In this document: positions 8,354 to 17,765 of the stretch, piece after piece
Position numbering within the stretch: the first letter of the stretch is position 1
Layout: every line of letters starts with the position of its first letter
Origin: Actinopolyspora mzabensis
GTDB taxonomy: Bacteria; Actinomycetota; Actinomycetes; Mycobacteriales; Pseudonocardiaceae
NCBI RefSeq assembly: GCF_900101095.1
Contig: NZ_FNFM01000004.1
Span: 372,001 to 436,000, forward strand
Direction: 5' to 3'
Length of the DNA stretch: 64,000 nt
Translations under genes and position numbers: made by a program
Notes under the pieces: generated by a model
Told to the model about the DNA's origin: nothing
The model's input: the letters and a program-made list of their open reading frames with translations, nothing else
Database searches by the model: none

Positions 8354-9238
8354 ATGAACTCGACTCCGGTCATCGACGTGGCACGGCTGAATCTCACCTA
8401 CGGTGACCATCATGCCGTGAAGGACGTGTCCCTTCAGGTACGAAGCGGAGAGCTCTACGCCCTGCTCGGTACGAACGGGGCCGGCAAGACATCGACCCTG
8501 GAGATCGTCGAAGGCCACCGCGCCGCCACCTCGGGCACCGTACGGGTCTTCGGCCAGGACCCGCGCGATCGGCGTGCGGTGCGTCCCAGGACGGGCATCA
8601 TGCTGCAGGAGAGCGGGTTCTCCCCGGATCTGACAGTGCGGGAATCGGTCCGGTTGATCGGGAAACTCACCGGGCGTACGGACACGGTCGAACACGTCCT
8701 GGGCATTGTCGACCTCACGAGCAAGGCCGGTACCAAGGTCTCCCAGCTCTCCGGGGGCGAGAAAAGGCGACTGGATTTCGCCACCGCTGTGTACGGGGCA
8801 CCGGAGCTGATCTTCCTGGACGAACCCACCACCGGCTTGGACATCCAGTCCCGTGACGCCCTGTGGAGTTCCGTGGACAAGCTGCGTGCCGCGGGGTCGA
8901 CCATCGTGCTCACCACGCACTACCTGGAGGAGGCCCAGCAGCGCGCCGATCGCATCGGGCTCATGCACCGGGGAACCCTGCACAGGGAAGGGACCGTTTC
9001 CGAACTGACGCGGACCCTCCCTGCCGTTATCCGCTTCACCCTCACGAACACCACACCGGCCCTGCCGCTGCGGGCAACGTGTGAGAACGACGGCAGTTGC
9101 TTCATCGAGACGCATCACCTGCAGCGGGACATGTACACCCTGCTCGGGTGGGCGCAGTACCACGCGGTGGAGTTGTGCGATCTCGAAGCCGGCCCGACCA
9201 GGCTCGACGACGTCTTCCGGGCCATCGGCGACGACTGA
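8354..9238 (+). CDS. ABC exporter ATP-binding protein
   Basis: 294 residues from ATG 8354; a GTG at 8324 in the same frame is an alternative. Walker A (GTNGAGKTS) is at 39-47, the signature LSGGEKRR at 132-139, Walker B (LIFLDEP) at 152-158, and the switch His in TTHYLEEA. The helical C-terminus with LDDVFRAIG is typical of the CcmA/DrrA-like exporters. It drives the membrane partner encoded 34 bp downstream. Context with the divergent two-component system suggests induced export of a toxic compound or lipid. Confidence 0.92.
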   Translation: MNSTPVIDVARLNLTYGDHHAVKDVSLQVRSGELYALLGTNGAGKTSTLEIVEGHRAATSGTVRVFGQDPRDRRAVRPRTGIMLQESGFSPDLTVRESVRLIGKLTGRTDTVEHVLGIVDLTSKAGTKVSQLSGGEKRRLDFATAVYGAPELIFLDEPTTGLDIQSRDALWSSVDKLRAAGSTIVLTTHYLEEAQQRADRIGLMHRGTLHREGTVSELTRTLPAVIRFTLTNTTPALPLRATCENDGSCFIETHHLQRDMYTLLGWAQYHAVELCDLEAGPTRLDDVFRAIGDD

Positions 9239-9272
9239 ACCACGTTCGTGACTTCTCGGAGAAGGACTTTCC

Positions 9273-9992
9273 ATGCTTTCCATCGCCCGCAGTGAGCTGA
9301 TTCAGATTTTTCGGAACAGGCTGGTGCTGGTATCCGGTTTCGTGATGCCCGCGGCGGTCAGTGCGTTCTTCATCCGGCAGCACGAGCTCTTCGCCTCGGT
9401 GGCCAGCATCGGCTACATCGCCGCCATCGTGCTGTTCACCGTGGGGGCGTTCGGGTTCTACACCACGGCTGTGACCACCCTGGCCTCTCGCCGCCAGAAT
9501 CTTTTCCTCAAGCGGCTGCGCTCAACCGCAGCTGGTGACGCCGGAATCCTAGTCGGCTTGTTGCTGCCGCTCTCCGTCATCGCGCTGACTCAGGTGGTGG
9601 TCATCCTGACCGTGCTGGGCGCGGTCGCCGGTCTGCCGGGCAACATCGCTCTCCTGGCTACGGCCGTCCTCGCGACTGTGATCATGATGCTCGGCCTGGG
9701 GTTGGCCACGGCAGGGCTGACCAATTCCCCCGAACACGCCCAGGTGACCACGCTGCCCGTCACCCTCGGCGTCATCGGAGTGGCCAGCTGGGTGGGTATC
9801 ACCGGCACCGAGCGGTTCACCCTGCTCAAACGATTGCTACCCGGCGGGTCGGCCACCGAGCTGGTCGTCAACGCCTGGAACGGCGGCGCCGCTGTGACGG
9901 GCTCCCTGTTGCTGCTCGCACCCACCCTGGCGTGGGTCGCCATCGCCGGCGTGCTGGCTTCTCGGCTCTTCCAGTGGGAACCGCGCCGTTGA
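9273..9992 (+). CDS. ABC-2 type exporter permease
   Basis: 239 residues with about six membrane spans (LVLVSGFVMPAAVSAFF; YIAAIVLFTVGAFGFY; LLLPLSVIALTQVVVILTV; LATVIMMLGLGLATAGL; and a final span near LAWVAIAGVLASRLF). This layout is that of ABC-2/DrrB-like permeases. The ATG follows ggagaaggactttcc. It forms the transporter with the ATPase just upstream. The substrate is unknown. Confidence 0.9.
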   Translation: MLSIARSELIQIFRNRLVLVSGFVMPAAVSAFFIRQHELFASVASIGYIAAIVLFTVGAFGFYTTAVTTLASRRQNLFLKRLRSTAAGDAGILVGLLLPLSVIALTQVVVILTVLGAVAGLPGNIALLATAVLATVIMMLGLGLATAGLTNSPEHAQVTTLPVTLGVIGVASWVGITGTERFTLLKRLLPGGSATELVVNAWNGGAAVTGSLLLLAPTLAWVAIAGVLASRLFQWEPRR

Positions 9993-10259
9993 CGAGACCT
10001 GGCAACCGAACTTTCCCGGCATGACACCGATCCGTAGTGCCTCACCGGAGAGCCTCTCCAGGGGCCTGCGCCCGTGCGGGTCGGTGGGAGTCCATCCTCA
10101 TAACTCGACCCTGTTGGACTCGGGAAGGTCGGCTCGTCCAGTGTGGTTGGTCGTGCGGGCCGAAACCTGAGCTCCCGGTAGCGCAGGGATCGGTCGGTGG
10201 GATGCTCCGGACGGCGGAGATCGCCACGAACACCTGCTGGCCGGAGGAGGGGCACAACG

Positions 10260-10967
10260 ATGGTCGAGCGCGACGCGGAGGTACTCGACGACCCCGTCGG
10301 CGAGTCGTTGCGCGGGCACCACGCGCACCTCGCACGCCTGGTCGGCCGGGCGGCCACCTACACGCCGGAAGTCGCCACCTTCTGCGCGCTGCCCGCCGAG
10401 CCGGACCAGGACTCGTGGTCGGATCTGGCCGAGTTGCTCGGTCGTGGCGCACTGGCCGACATGTTCAGCTGCCCGGCGAACCCGCCGGCGGACTGGGAGC
10501 CCGTCTTCTCCCTCGAAGGTCTCCAGATGATCCTTCCCGTCGACGGACGATCCGAGGAGTACGCCGGTGTGGGGCGCGATCCGGCCGTGGTCGAGCTGGG
10601 AACCGACGACGTTCCCGAGATGCTCGACCTCACCGAACGGACCTCTCCGGGGCCGTTCCGGCCCCGAACGCGCGAACTCGGCACCTATCTGGGCATCCGC
10701 GAGAACGGCACGCTGGTAGCGATGGCGGGCGAGCGGCTCCGCCCCACGGGCTGGTCCGAGATCAGTGCCGTGTGCACCGCTCCCGAGGCTCGCGGACGAG
10801 GTCACGCCGCCAGGCTGGTGCGCGCGCTGATCGAACGTATCGAGGGCCGGGGCGAGCGCCCCTTCCTGCACGTGGCGGCTGCCAACACCGGCGCCCGCGC
10901 GCTCTACGAACGGCTCGGTTTCGTGATCCGCAACCAGGTGGCTTTTCGCGGTTTCCGGACGCCGTGA
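10260..10967 (+). CDS. GNAT family N-acetyltransferase
   Basis: 235 residues from ATG 10260 with ggaggaggggcacaacg before it; an upstream extension in the same frame lacks coding character. The C-terminal 110 residues form the GNAT fold, with acetyl-CoA binding motif A in VCTAPEARGRGHAARLVRAL and motif B in NTGARALYERLGFV. The N-terminal half is a degenerate acetyltransferase-like half, as in FR47-type proteins. The acceptor is unknown. The gene stands alone and is followed by a good hairpin. Confidence 0.88.
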   Translation: MVERDAEVLDDPVGESLRGHHAHLARLVGRAATYTPEVATFCALPAEPDQDSWSDLAELLGRGALADMFSCPANPPADWEPVFSLEGLQMILPVDGRSEEYAGVGRDPAVVELGTDDVPEMLDLTERTSPGPFRPRTRELGTYLGIRENGTLVAMAGERLRPTGWSEISAVCTAPEARGRGHAARLVRALIERIEGRGERPFLHVAAANTGARALYERLGFVIRNQVAFRGFRTP

Positions 10968-10978
10968 CGTCTTCGTGA

Positions 10979-10999
10979 ACCGGACTGGCAGCGTCCGGT
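10979..10999 (+). terminator. hairpin after the GNAT gene
   Basis: accggac (10979-10985) pairs perfectly with gtccggt (10993-10999) across a 7-nt loop, 12 bp after the GNAT stop. Confidence 0.55.
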
Positions 11000-11213
11000 C
11001 GTCGGGGGGCGGATTCCGCGAAGCGGCGTGTCACGAGCCGAACCCTGGCCGGTGAGCAGCGATCAGTTCCCTCGAGGGGGCGGTAACGACCGTGCTTCCC
11101 GGAAGCCTCATTCGCCCCGCGCAACCGCATCGGAAAAGTTGCGGTGGGGCTGGCTCACGATCATCCGAATCGTCGCCGAATTCGGTTTCCGATGTCTGGT
11201 CCGGTGTAATCCG

Positions 11214-12524
11214 TCAATAGGGACCTCTTCGCCGGATTCGGAGCTGCCCTGAAGTCCTCGTGCTACTCGGAAGGTTGTGCTTGCGTATGTACATGTCTTG
11301 ATCGGCTTCGTTTTTCAGGTCGCTGTAGGAGGTCGAGGGGTCGCGAGTGGTGGACATTCCGACGCTGGCTGTGACTCGAATGCGCCCGCCGGCTATGCTG
11401 GTCGCGGTGTTGAGCCGTTGCTCGACCCTGGCACGCAGCTTGATGGCCTCTCCCTGGTTGGTCAGATAGGCGAGCACGACGAACTCGTCTCCCCCGATGC
11501 GGGCCACGGTATCGCCCGAGCGTACGACGTTCGACAGTTCGCGAGCCGCGGCTCTCAGGATCTCGTCACCGGCGTCGTGGCCGTACTGATCGTTGACCTC
11601 CTTGAACCCGTCGAGGTCGACCAGCAGTACGAGGAGCACGCCACCCGCTTTCGACAACGTGCAGAGTTCCTGCTGGAAGCGGTCGCCGAGCAGGGAACGG
11701 TTGGCTACTTCGGTCAACGGATCGTGCAGCGCCATGCGGGTCAGCTCGGCCAGGCGTTCTTCGCTGAGCTGTGTGTCGTCGCCGATCGGCTCGTACTGGC
11801 CGACGACATAGGCAGGCAGCTCCTCGAGTCCCCGCACAAGTCCGAGCCTGCCCAGAACCCACAGGGTATGACCGTCCCGGTGTCGTAGACGAATCTCGAT
11901 CGTGCTCGTGTCGATACTTCCTTCTCGGAACTCGGTTTGCAGGGCCTCCACTCGTGCCTGATCCCCGTTGTAGATCAAATCGGTGAACGGTTGCCCCAGT
12001 AGTTCCTGCCTGCGCAGACCGACCAACTCGCAGAACTTGCCGTTGGCTTCGGACAACCGGCCCGCCAAGTCGGTCGATGCCACGCCCACCGGGGTGTTGA
12101 CCAGCGTCTGCTGCCACAGTCGTTCCGACTCCCGGCGGGCGGTGATGTCGTGAAACTGTGAGACGATCATCTCTGGGGAGCCGTCCGGAGCCCTGATCAG
12201 CGAGCTGTTGACGAGCATGAGGACGGCGCGGCCGTCGGAACGCAGTAGCCGCTTCTCCGAGGAGAAGCCGTCGATCTCCTCCCGTATGAGGCTGTTGATC
12301 GTTTCTCGTTCCATCGCGTAGTCACCCGGGTACGTGATCTCCACGGGTGACAGGTGGAGTAGCGTCTCGCGGTCGTAGCCGAGGAGATCGCACAGAGCGG
12401 GGTTTACATCCAGGTGACGGCCCGACAGGTCGACAAGCGCGATCGGACCTGCTGCCTGATTCCACAAGGCTTCCCACAGCACGTGTTCCTTCGCTCGCCA
12501 TGCCCCGAACTCCACGGTTTCCAC
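11214..12524 (-). CDS. diguanylate cyclase, PAS-PAS-GGDEF
   Basis: 436 residues. Two PAS folds come first: about 10-130 (GPIALVDLSGRHLDVNPALC, ending SQFHDITARRESE) and about 135-255 (VGVASTDLAGRLSEANGKFC). The GGDEF domain follows with an intact active site RIGGDEF. The inhibitory site RSGD lies exactly five residues before it, so product feedback is likely. There is no EAL domain, so it should only make c-di-GMP from two GTP. It lacks membrane spans and probably senses a soluble ligand or redox state. c-di-GMP controls development in Streptomyces through BldD. The start is a GTG without a clear ribosome-binding site, so the exact N-terminus is uncertain. Confidence 0.92.
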   Translation of the reverse strand: METVEFGAWRAKEHVLWEALWNQAAGPIALVDLSGRHLDVNPALCDLLGYDRETLLHLSPVEITYPGDYAMERETINSLIREEIDGFSSEKRLLRSDGRAVLMLVNSSLIRAPDGSPEMIVSQFHDITARRESERLWQQTLVNTPVGVASTDLAGRLSEANGKFCELVGLRRQELLGQPFTDLIYNGDQARVEALQTEFREGSIDTSTIEIRLRHRDGHTLWVLGRLGLVRGLEELPAYVVGQYEPIGDDTQLSEERLAELTRMALHDPLTEVANRSLLGDRFQQELCTLSKAGGVLLVLLVDLDGFKEVNDQYGHDAGDEILRAAARELSNVVRSGDTVARIGGDEFVVLAYLTNQGEAIKLRARVEQRLNTATSIAGGRIRVTASVGMSTTRDPSTSYSDLKNEADQDMYIRKHNLPSSTRTSGQLRIRRRGPY

Positions 12525-12757
12525 GTTAACCGCCGGGAGGCGGATTCACCGCTCGGAAATACCGCGTGAAGCGGGAGCGATGCTCGGTGCGCTGTAGCGG
12601 AAAACGGGTGTGGTGGCGCCACGGGACACTTGCCGGATATTCCCACGCGGGCAGCAGTCTCGGGCCCGGCCGCGCTCTCGTTCCGTCCGCCCCTGGGAAA
12701 GGTCGACAAGGACGTTCTCGGCCGTCAAACAGCGAGCATGCCCTCCGTTGCCGAGGT

Positions 12758-13153
12758 ATGGTGAAATCCGTGAGCATGCCGGAACACCCGCTGGAATCGA
12801 TCTACAACGCGCGGACCGAACTCGAAAACGCCGCGCAAGGCCAGCGCCATACCCGTCTCGAGGAGATGGACTGGACCGCTTACGGCTCGGCTCTGGTGGG
12901 AACGCTGGCTGCGATGGCCGCGTTCGCGGGCGAGTTGGTTACCCAGATCAACGAGGACGACCGCGAACGCCTCTACCGTCGAGCACTTCAGGATCACCCG
13001 CACGAGGCGCTCGACCGGGCCGTCGAGCATCTCAGCAATCTGCGACACGTACTGAATCAGGCCTCCGAACAGGCCCAGGGGTACTGGTCGGAAGTGCAAC
13101 ACATTCAGGAAACGACCACACACCCTCGGGACGAGACCGACGAATCCCGGTGA
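12758..13153 (+). CDS. small hypothetical protein
   Basis: 131 residues if the ATG at 12758 is used; GTG 12770 or ATG 12776, after the same gaggt, are alternatives. I do not recognise the family. The protein is acidic, largely helical and soluble (LESIYNARTELENAAQGQRH; HPHEALDRAVEHLSNLRHVL), with one hydrophobic stretch (GSALVGTLAAMAAFAGELV) that could be a buried helix. GC3 bias is strong throughout, supporting real coding. It is divergent from the diguanylate cyclase and convergent with the biotin carboxylase. Confidence 0.6.
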   Translation: MVKSVSMPEHPLESIYNARTELENAAQGQRHTRLEEMDWTAYGSALVGTLAAMAAFAGELVTQINEDDRERLYRRALQDHPHEALDRAVEHLSNLRHVLNQASEQAQGYWSEVQHIQETTTHPRDETDESR

Positions 13154-13256
13154 TCAGGGGCAGTCGATGATCGTTCTCGGAGGAGTTGGACTCCTGCTCG
13201 AACGGGGAGTGCGGCACGTGGCATACCGCGGGTCAGGGGCACATGCGGGCCGCTCC

Positions 13257-13283
13257 GCCGGGCACGGTCGTGACCTGCCCGGC
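13257..13283. terminator. hairpin between convergent genes
   Basis: gccgggca (13257-13264) pairs perfectly with tgcccggc (13276-13283). The hairpin lies between the stop of the small + gene and the stop of the biotin carboxylase gene, so it can act for both. Confidence 0.55.
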
Positions 13284-13397
13284 AAAGAGCCCGACGAATC
13301 CGTCGCGAGGATCCCCTGATCAAGCCTTTCCGAGCTGTTGCGCTCACCCTGAAACAGCCTCGAAACTCCTAGCGCTCGGCGGTTTCGGGCCGGTACC

Positions 13398-15173
13398 TCA
13401 GTCCTCGATCCGACAAAGCACCGACCCGGCCGAGACTCCCGTGCCGCTTTCGAGGTCGATGTTTTTGACCACGCCGCTTCGATGCGCGCTGATGGGTTGC
13501 TCCATCTTCATCGCCTCCACGACGACAACGAGCTCTCCCTCCTCGACCCGCTGGTTCTCCGCCACGGCGACCTTGACGACGGTTCCCTGCATGGGTGCGG
13601 TCAGTTCTTCTGCCGACAAGGTCGTCGAACCGCTCGTCCCCGCGACACGTCTGGGCTTCCTCGACTCCACACCGTTGTTCCGACCGGTGGTGATCAGGGA
13701 AGCGGGCAGGGAGATCTCCAAGCGCCTCCCGTCGACCTCGGCGACCACCGTCCGGCGGTGTTCGAGGGGGTCGCGCTCCGCCTCGGGCTCGGCGTCCCCC
13801 TCGTAGGCCGCGATCGTGTTGTCGAATTCCGTTTCGATCCAACGCGTGTGCACATCGAACCGAGCTCCGGAGCCGTGCGATTCCGGAGCGAAAGCTGATT
13901 CCAGGATCACCTTGCGGTGGAACGGAAGTACCGTGGCCATGCCCGTGATCCGGAACTCCTCCAGCGCGCGATTCGCCCGTTGCAGGGCCGCTTCGCGACT
14001 CGGACCCGTCACGATCAGTTTGCCCAGCAAGGAGTCCCAGGACGGGCCGATAACGCTTCCTTCCTCCACGCCGGTGTCCAGCCGCACCCCCGGCCCGGCC
14101 GGAACGGCGAACTCGTTCACCGTTCCCGGGGCCGGGAGAAAATCTCTTCCCGCGTCCTCACCGTTGATTCGGAACTCGAAGGAATGGCCGCGTGCCGGAG
14201 GGTCTTCGTAGTCCAACTCGCCACCGTCGGCTATGCGGAACATCTCACGGACGAGGTCGATCCCCGTCACTTCCTCGGTCACCGGATGTTCGACCTGTAA
14301 TCGGGTGTTGACCTCCAGAAAGGAAATGGTGCCGTCCTGACCGACAAGGAACTCGCACGTGCCCGCTCCGACGTAACCCGCCTGCCGCAGGATCGCCTTC
14401 GAAGCGCGATACAGCTCCTCGTGCTGCGCTCGGCTCAGGAAGGGCGCGGGGGCCTCCTCCACGAGTTTCTGGTGCCGACGCTGCAGTGAGCAGTCACGGG
14501 TGGAAACCACCACCACGTTGCCGTGTTCGTCCGCCAGACACTGGGTCTCCACATGTCTCGGCCGGTCCAGATAGCGTTCCACGAAGCACTCACCGCGGCC
14601 GAAAGCGGTTACGGCCTCGCGTACTGCCGAGTCGTGAAGTTCGGGAATCTCCTCCAGGCTGCGAGCCACCTTCAGCCCGCGCCCCCCGCCACCGTGGGCG
14701 GCCTTGATGGCGATCGGCAGGCCGTGTTCCTCGGCGAAGGCCACGACCTCCGCCGTGTCGGTGACCGGATCGGCCGTGCCCGCCACCAGCGGTGCTTCGA
14801 CCTGCTGTGCGATGTGACGCGCGGCCACCTTGTCCCCCAGGGCTCGGATGGCCCCGGGGGAGGGGCCGATCCAGGTAACCCCCGCGTCGATGATCCTCTC
14901 GGCGAACTCCGGACTCTCCGAGAGGAACCCGTAACCGGGGTGTACGGCATCCGCACCGGAGTCCTTGACCGCTTTGAGTACTTTGTCCATGTCGAGGTAG
15001 CTCTCGGCCGGGGAGTTGCCCCCCAACGCGTGCGCCTCCTCCGATAGCCGAACGTGCATGGCAGCACGGTCCGGTTCCGCGTAAACGGCAACACTGGCCA
15101 GTCCCGCGTCCCGACATGCACGGGCCACTCTTACAGCGATCTCGCCCCGATTGGCTATCAGTACCTTGTGCAC
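13398..15173 (-). CDS. acyl-CoA carboxylase alpha subunit (biotin carboxylase plus BCCP)
   Basis: 591 residues from a GTG at 15173, where [19 protein letters not shown] begins as in every biotin carboxylase. The carboxylase domain covers about 1-450: ATP-grasp motif [11 protein letters not shown], catalytic segment [17 protein letters not shown]. The C-terminal 75 residues are the biotin carrier domain with the biotinylated Lys in VEAMKMEQ. It carboxylates biotin using ATP and bicarbonate, feeding a carboxyltransferase to make malonyl-CoA. It is the last gene of the side operon next to the polyketide cluster. The jadomycin cluster contains a similar gene (jadJ). It probably works with the carboxyltransferase at 26237-27781 (inference). 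Confidence 0.93.
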   Translation of the reverse strand: MHKVLIANRGEIAVRVARACRDAGLASVAVYAEPDRAAMHVRLSEEAHALGGNSPAESYLDMDKVLKAVKDSGADAVHPGYGFLSESPEFAERIIDAGVTWIGPSPGAIRALGDKVAARHIAQQVEAPLVAGTADPVTDTAEVVAFAEEHGLPIAIKAAHGGGGRGLKVARSLEEIPELHDSAVREAVTAFGRGECFVERYLDRPRHVETQCLADEHGNVVVVSTRDCSLQRRHQKLVEEAPAPFLSRAQHEELYRASKAILRQAGYVGAGTCEFLVGQDGTISFLEVNTRLQVEHPVTEEVTGIDLVREMFRIADGGELDYEDPPARGHSFEFRINGEDAGRDFLPAPGTVNEFAVPAGPGVRLDTGVEEGSVIGPSWDSLLGKLIVTGPSREAALQRANRALEEFRITGMATVLPFHRKVILESAFAPESHGSGARFDVHTRWIETEFDNTIAAYEGDAEPEAERDPLEHRRTVVAEVDGRRLEISLPASLITTGRNNGVESRKPRRVAGTSGSTTLSAEELTAPMQGTVVKVAVAENQRVEEGELVVVVEAMKMEQPISAHRSGVVKNIDLESGTGVSAGSVLCRIED

Positions 15174-15666
15174 CTTGATACGTCCTTCCGTGCTGGATGA
15201 CGCCGAACCGACGGACGGCGTCGGAACGACCGGCCGACTCGTACCCCGCGATGTCACGAACCCATCTCGCCGAGAAGGCGTGGGATCCGTAAGGAACTCG
15301 CATTCATCCCCGTGGTCAACCGTGTGCCGATGGGACGAAGCACGAGTTGGGAGCACGAAAAATATTCAGTTCCGTGTCGGGGTGTCGTTCAGTGGCCGCG
15401 CGTGATTGAGCGAGAGGAATTCCGCATCGTGGTGACAGGCACTCCGCCATGATCACGTCAAGGGTTCGGTACCGCACCGATCTCCGAACGGACCGCTGCC
15501 CGATGAACGCAGTCGAATCCGTCCCTCTCGTGCGGTGCGGGTGCGACGAACCGGTTCGAAGTCATCCGACGCCGTGGAATCCCCTGGAACGAAATGAGAA
15601 ACCAATTGCAAATTCGACGCAGGCGTGCCTCCGGGAGCTGGGAAACGTGCGGCGGCACCCCCGGGC
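15174..15666 (-). other. 493-bp gap without a gene
   Basis: Lies between the biotin carboxylase start and the FMN reductase stop. Open frames here lack GC3 bias on either strand. It may carry a separate promoter for the biotin carboxylase gene, but no clear -35/-10 pair or operator was found. Confidence 0.4.
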
Positions 15667-16257
15667 TCAGGCGACGTAGGGTACCTCCGTCCGCGCCCGT
15701 CGCAGCGCTTGTCCCCACCAAACCAGCTGATCCAGCAGCACCTTGGCCGCTTCCTCGCTGCCCTCGGGAGCCACCGGAACATCACCCTCCCCGAACTTGC
15801 CCCAGGGATTGTGGAAGCTGAGCATGTCCCGCACCGTTACGGCGTGCAACTCGGCGAAGATCTGCCGCAGGTGCTCGGCCGCGCGCAGGCCACCGCCCAT
15901 ACCGCCGTAAGAGATGAGCCCCACCGGCTTGGCCTTCCATTCCTGGAGGAACCAGTCGATGGTGTTCGACAGTGCCGGCGAAGTGGTGTGGTTGTACTCC
16001 GGCGTGACCACCGCGTAGGCGTCTGCGTCGGAGATCTTGGCCTGCAGCTGTCGGTGCAGCGTCTTCGTCTCCGCGTCGAGACTGTCCGCCGACGGCATGT
16101 TCAGGGGAAGCGGGTAGTCCAACAGATCGATCAGCTCGACTTCGATGCCCCCGTGTCGTTCGGCCTGTTCGACGAACCAGTTCGCCACGGTCGGCCCGAA
16201 GCGGCCATCACGCACGCTTCCGATGATGACCGCGAGCTTGGTGATGTTCTCCGTCAT
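15667..16257 (-). CDS. NAD(P)H-dependent FMN reductase
   Basis: 196 residues from the ATG at 16257, preceded by ggagaagaa. It is a flavodoxin-like fold of the NADPH-dependent FMN reductase family: phosphate-binding loop IIGSVRDGRFGPTVANW near the N-terminus, TPEYNHTTSPALSNTIDW at about 95-112 and SYGGMGGGLRAAEHLR at about 123-138. It probably supplies reduced flavin to an oxygenase, or reduces a quinone directly. Such reductases occur in several aromatic polyketide clusters. In this window, a flavin-using partner in the cluster is plausible but not shown. Confidence 0.88.
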   Translation of the reverse strand: MTENITKLAVIIGSVRDGRFGPTVANWFVEQAERHGGIEVELIDLLDYPLPLNMPSADSLDAETKTLHRQLQAKISDADAYAVVTPEYNHTTSPALSNTIDWFLQEWKAKPVGLISYGGMGGGLRAAEHLRQIFAELHAVTVRDMLSFHNPWGKFGEGDVPVAPEGSEEAAKVLLDQLVWWGQALRRARTEVPYVA

Positions 16258-16488
16258 TTCTTCTCCATCGTGAATCGACATTGTCAGTGCCTTCGCTCGT
16301 TACGAGCATGATCCGGAGGACACGCCGAGTGTCCCCAAGAAACGTCGAGTGGTGCAACGGACTTGACACAGAGTTGTACTCGTGTTTCTTCTCGGGTCCG
16401 ATTCGGTGCTCCGTCCGAAGTGTCCTCCACGGGGCGGACTCGGCGCCCGAGCACTGATCGGGCGATATTGTTCACCCGAATCGGCGAA

Positions 16489-16812
16489 CTACGCGTCGAC
16501 GAAGATAATCCTGTTCCCTTCGGGATCCTGCGCGGAGAATCGTTGTCCGTCCTTGTGGGGGACTGGTTCCGTGGGCGCCAGGTCGGCGAGCGCGCTGTGC
16601 GCCTTCGAGATGTCGACGTCTGTGAACGCCATGCTCACGGGGTGCCGCACACCGTGCGACTCGACCACCAGTTCTCCGCCGTTCCCGGTGTCGAAGACGG
16701 TGTGGTTCTCCCCCTGGTCCAGCACTTTCAGATTGAGGCGGTCCCGGTAGAAGCGGGTCATTTCGTCGACGTCGTCGCAGTCGATGACGGTGACGGTGAG
16801 GTTGCCGAACAC
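16489..16812 (-). CDS. VOC (glyoxalase/bleomycin-resistance) family protein
   Basis: 107 residues, a single VOC module with two beta-alpha-beta-beta-beta units: FGNLTVTVIDCDDVDEMTRF and DPEGNRIIFVDA at the ends. Metal-ligand type residues are only partly conserved. These proteins may be glyoxalases, dioxygenases, isomerases or binding proteins that shelter a drug. The GTG start at 16812 follows aaaggaatgaagca. It sits between the FrnE-like and FMN reductase genes in the same operon, so a role in polyketide tailoring or self-protection is possible. Confidence 0.8.
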   Translation of the reverse strand: MFGNLTVTVIDCDDVDEMTRFYRDRLNLKVLDQGENHTVFDTGNGGELVVESHGVRHPVSMAFTDVDISKAHSALADLAPTEPVPHKDGQRFSAQDPEGNRIIFVDA

Positions 16813-16983
16813 TGCTTCATTCCTTTCGTCGTGACCGTGATCCGGTCAGGTACGGACGATGTTGCCGGGCCGAGCGCTACCGGTTGCGCCGTTGCTACTC
16901 GGTCGGCGTCGTCCGGTGGTGGCTCGAGGTGCGCTTCGTCTCGTAATCCGTTTCCGCGGGACGGAGCGCGGAAAAATAAGAGA

Positions 16984-17631
16984 TCAACTCTGATTCGAGT
17001 GTTCGTCTTCCGCGGCTTCCAGGGCGGCGTCCAGGGATTCTTCCGATTGGAGCCCTGTGAGCGTTTTGCCGCCTTCGACGATGAACCGTGGTACGGCGTT
17101 GGTGTTTTCCCTCGTCCGGGCGAGTTCGTCCCGTAGTCTTGCTGCGCCTTCCTCGCTCCACGCGACCCCGGATTCGGCGGCCAGCGAGCTGAGCGTGTCC
17201 CGGTCGGCGACATTGTGGCCTTCGACGAAATAGGCGCGGAACAGGCGTTCGGTGATCGCTTCGCCCATCCCCTGCTCGGCGGCTACCGCGATGAGGCGGT
17301 GTGCCTCGAAGGTGTTGGTGAACACCGCCCGATCGAAGTGAATCGGGATCCCTTCCGCGGCGGCGAACCGGGTCAGCTGCTGCTCCTTCTGTTCCGCCTC
17401 GGATCCGAAGTCGCGCTGGTGAGCCGTCGTCAGCCACTCGCCCTGGGGGGATGCCTCGGGGGCCACTTGGAAGGGGTGGAAGGTCACCTCCAGCGAGTAC
17501 CCGGCGTTTCGTCGGCGTGCGGCGACCCTGCTGAAACGTGTGTATCCGAGGTAGGACCACACGCAGGCGATGTCGAGGACGATGCCGATCCTGTGCGGAG
17601 CGTGGGTTTTCCGTTCGGTTTTTTCCGACAT
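16984..17631 (-). CDS. DsbA-family (FrnE-like) oxidoreductase lacking CXXC
   Basis: 215 residues of the DsbA/2-hydroxychromene isomerase fold. The usual active site in FrnE-type proteins is CPWCYIG; here it reads ACVWSYLGYTRF, so the second Cys is Ser and no CXXC disulfide can form. The later family motifs are present (NTFEAHRLIAVAAEQG, cis-Pro in NAVPRFIVEGG). FrnE was first named in the frenolicin type II polyketide cluster. A thiol-disulfide role is unlikely here; glutathione-like or mycothiol conjugation, or isomerase chemistry, fit better (inference). Follows the MFS gene by 134 bp. Confidence 0.82.
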   Translation of the reverse strand: MSEKTERKTHAPHRIGIVLDIACVWSYLGYTRFSRVAARRRNAGYSLEVTFHPFQVAPEASPQGEWLTTAHQRDFGSEAEQKEQQLTRFAAAEGIPIHFDRAVFTNTFEAHRLIAVAAEQGMGEAITERLFRAYFVEGHNVADRDTLSSLAAESGVAWSEEGAARLRDELARTRENTNAVPRFIVEGGKTLTGLQSEESLDAALEAAEDEHSNQS

Positions 17632-17765
17632 GGTGGTTTCCCGCGGTCGTTTCGGTCCGGTTGCGTTGTTCTCGTTGAAGATCTGTTGTCGCAGGTCGGT
17701 TGTTTGCGGCGTGGCGGAGTCCGCTTCCCGTCCGGGAGAACTCGTGACCCCGGGGCCGTGGTGGA

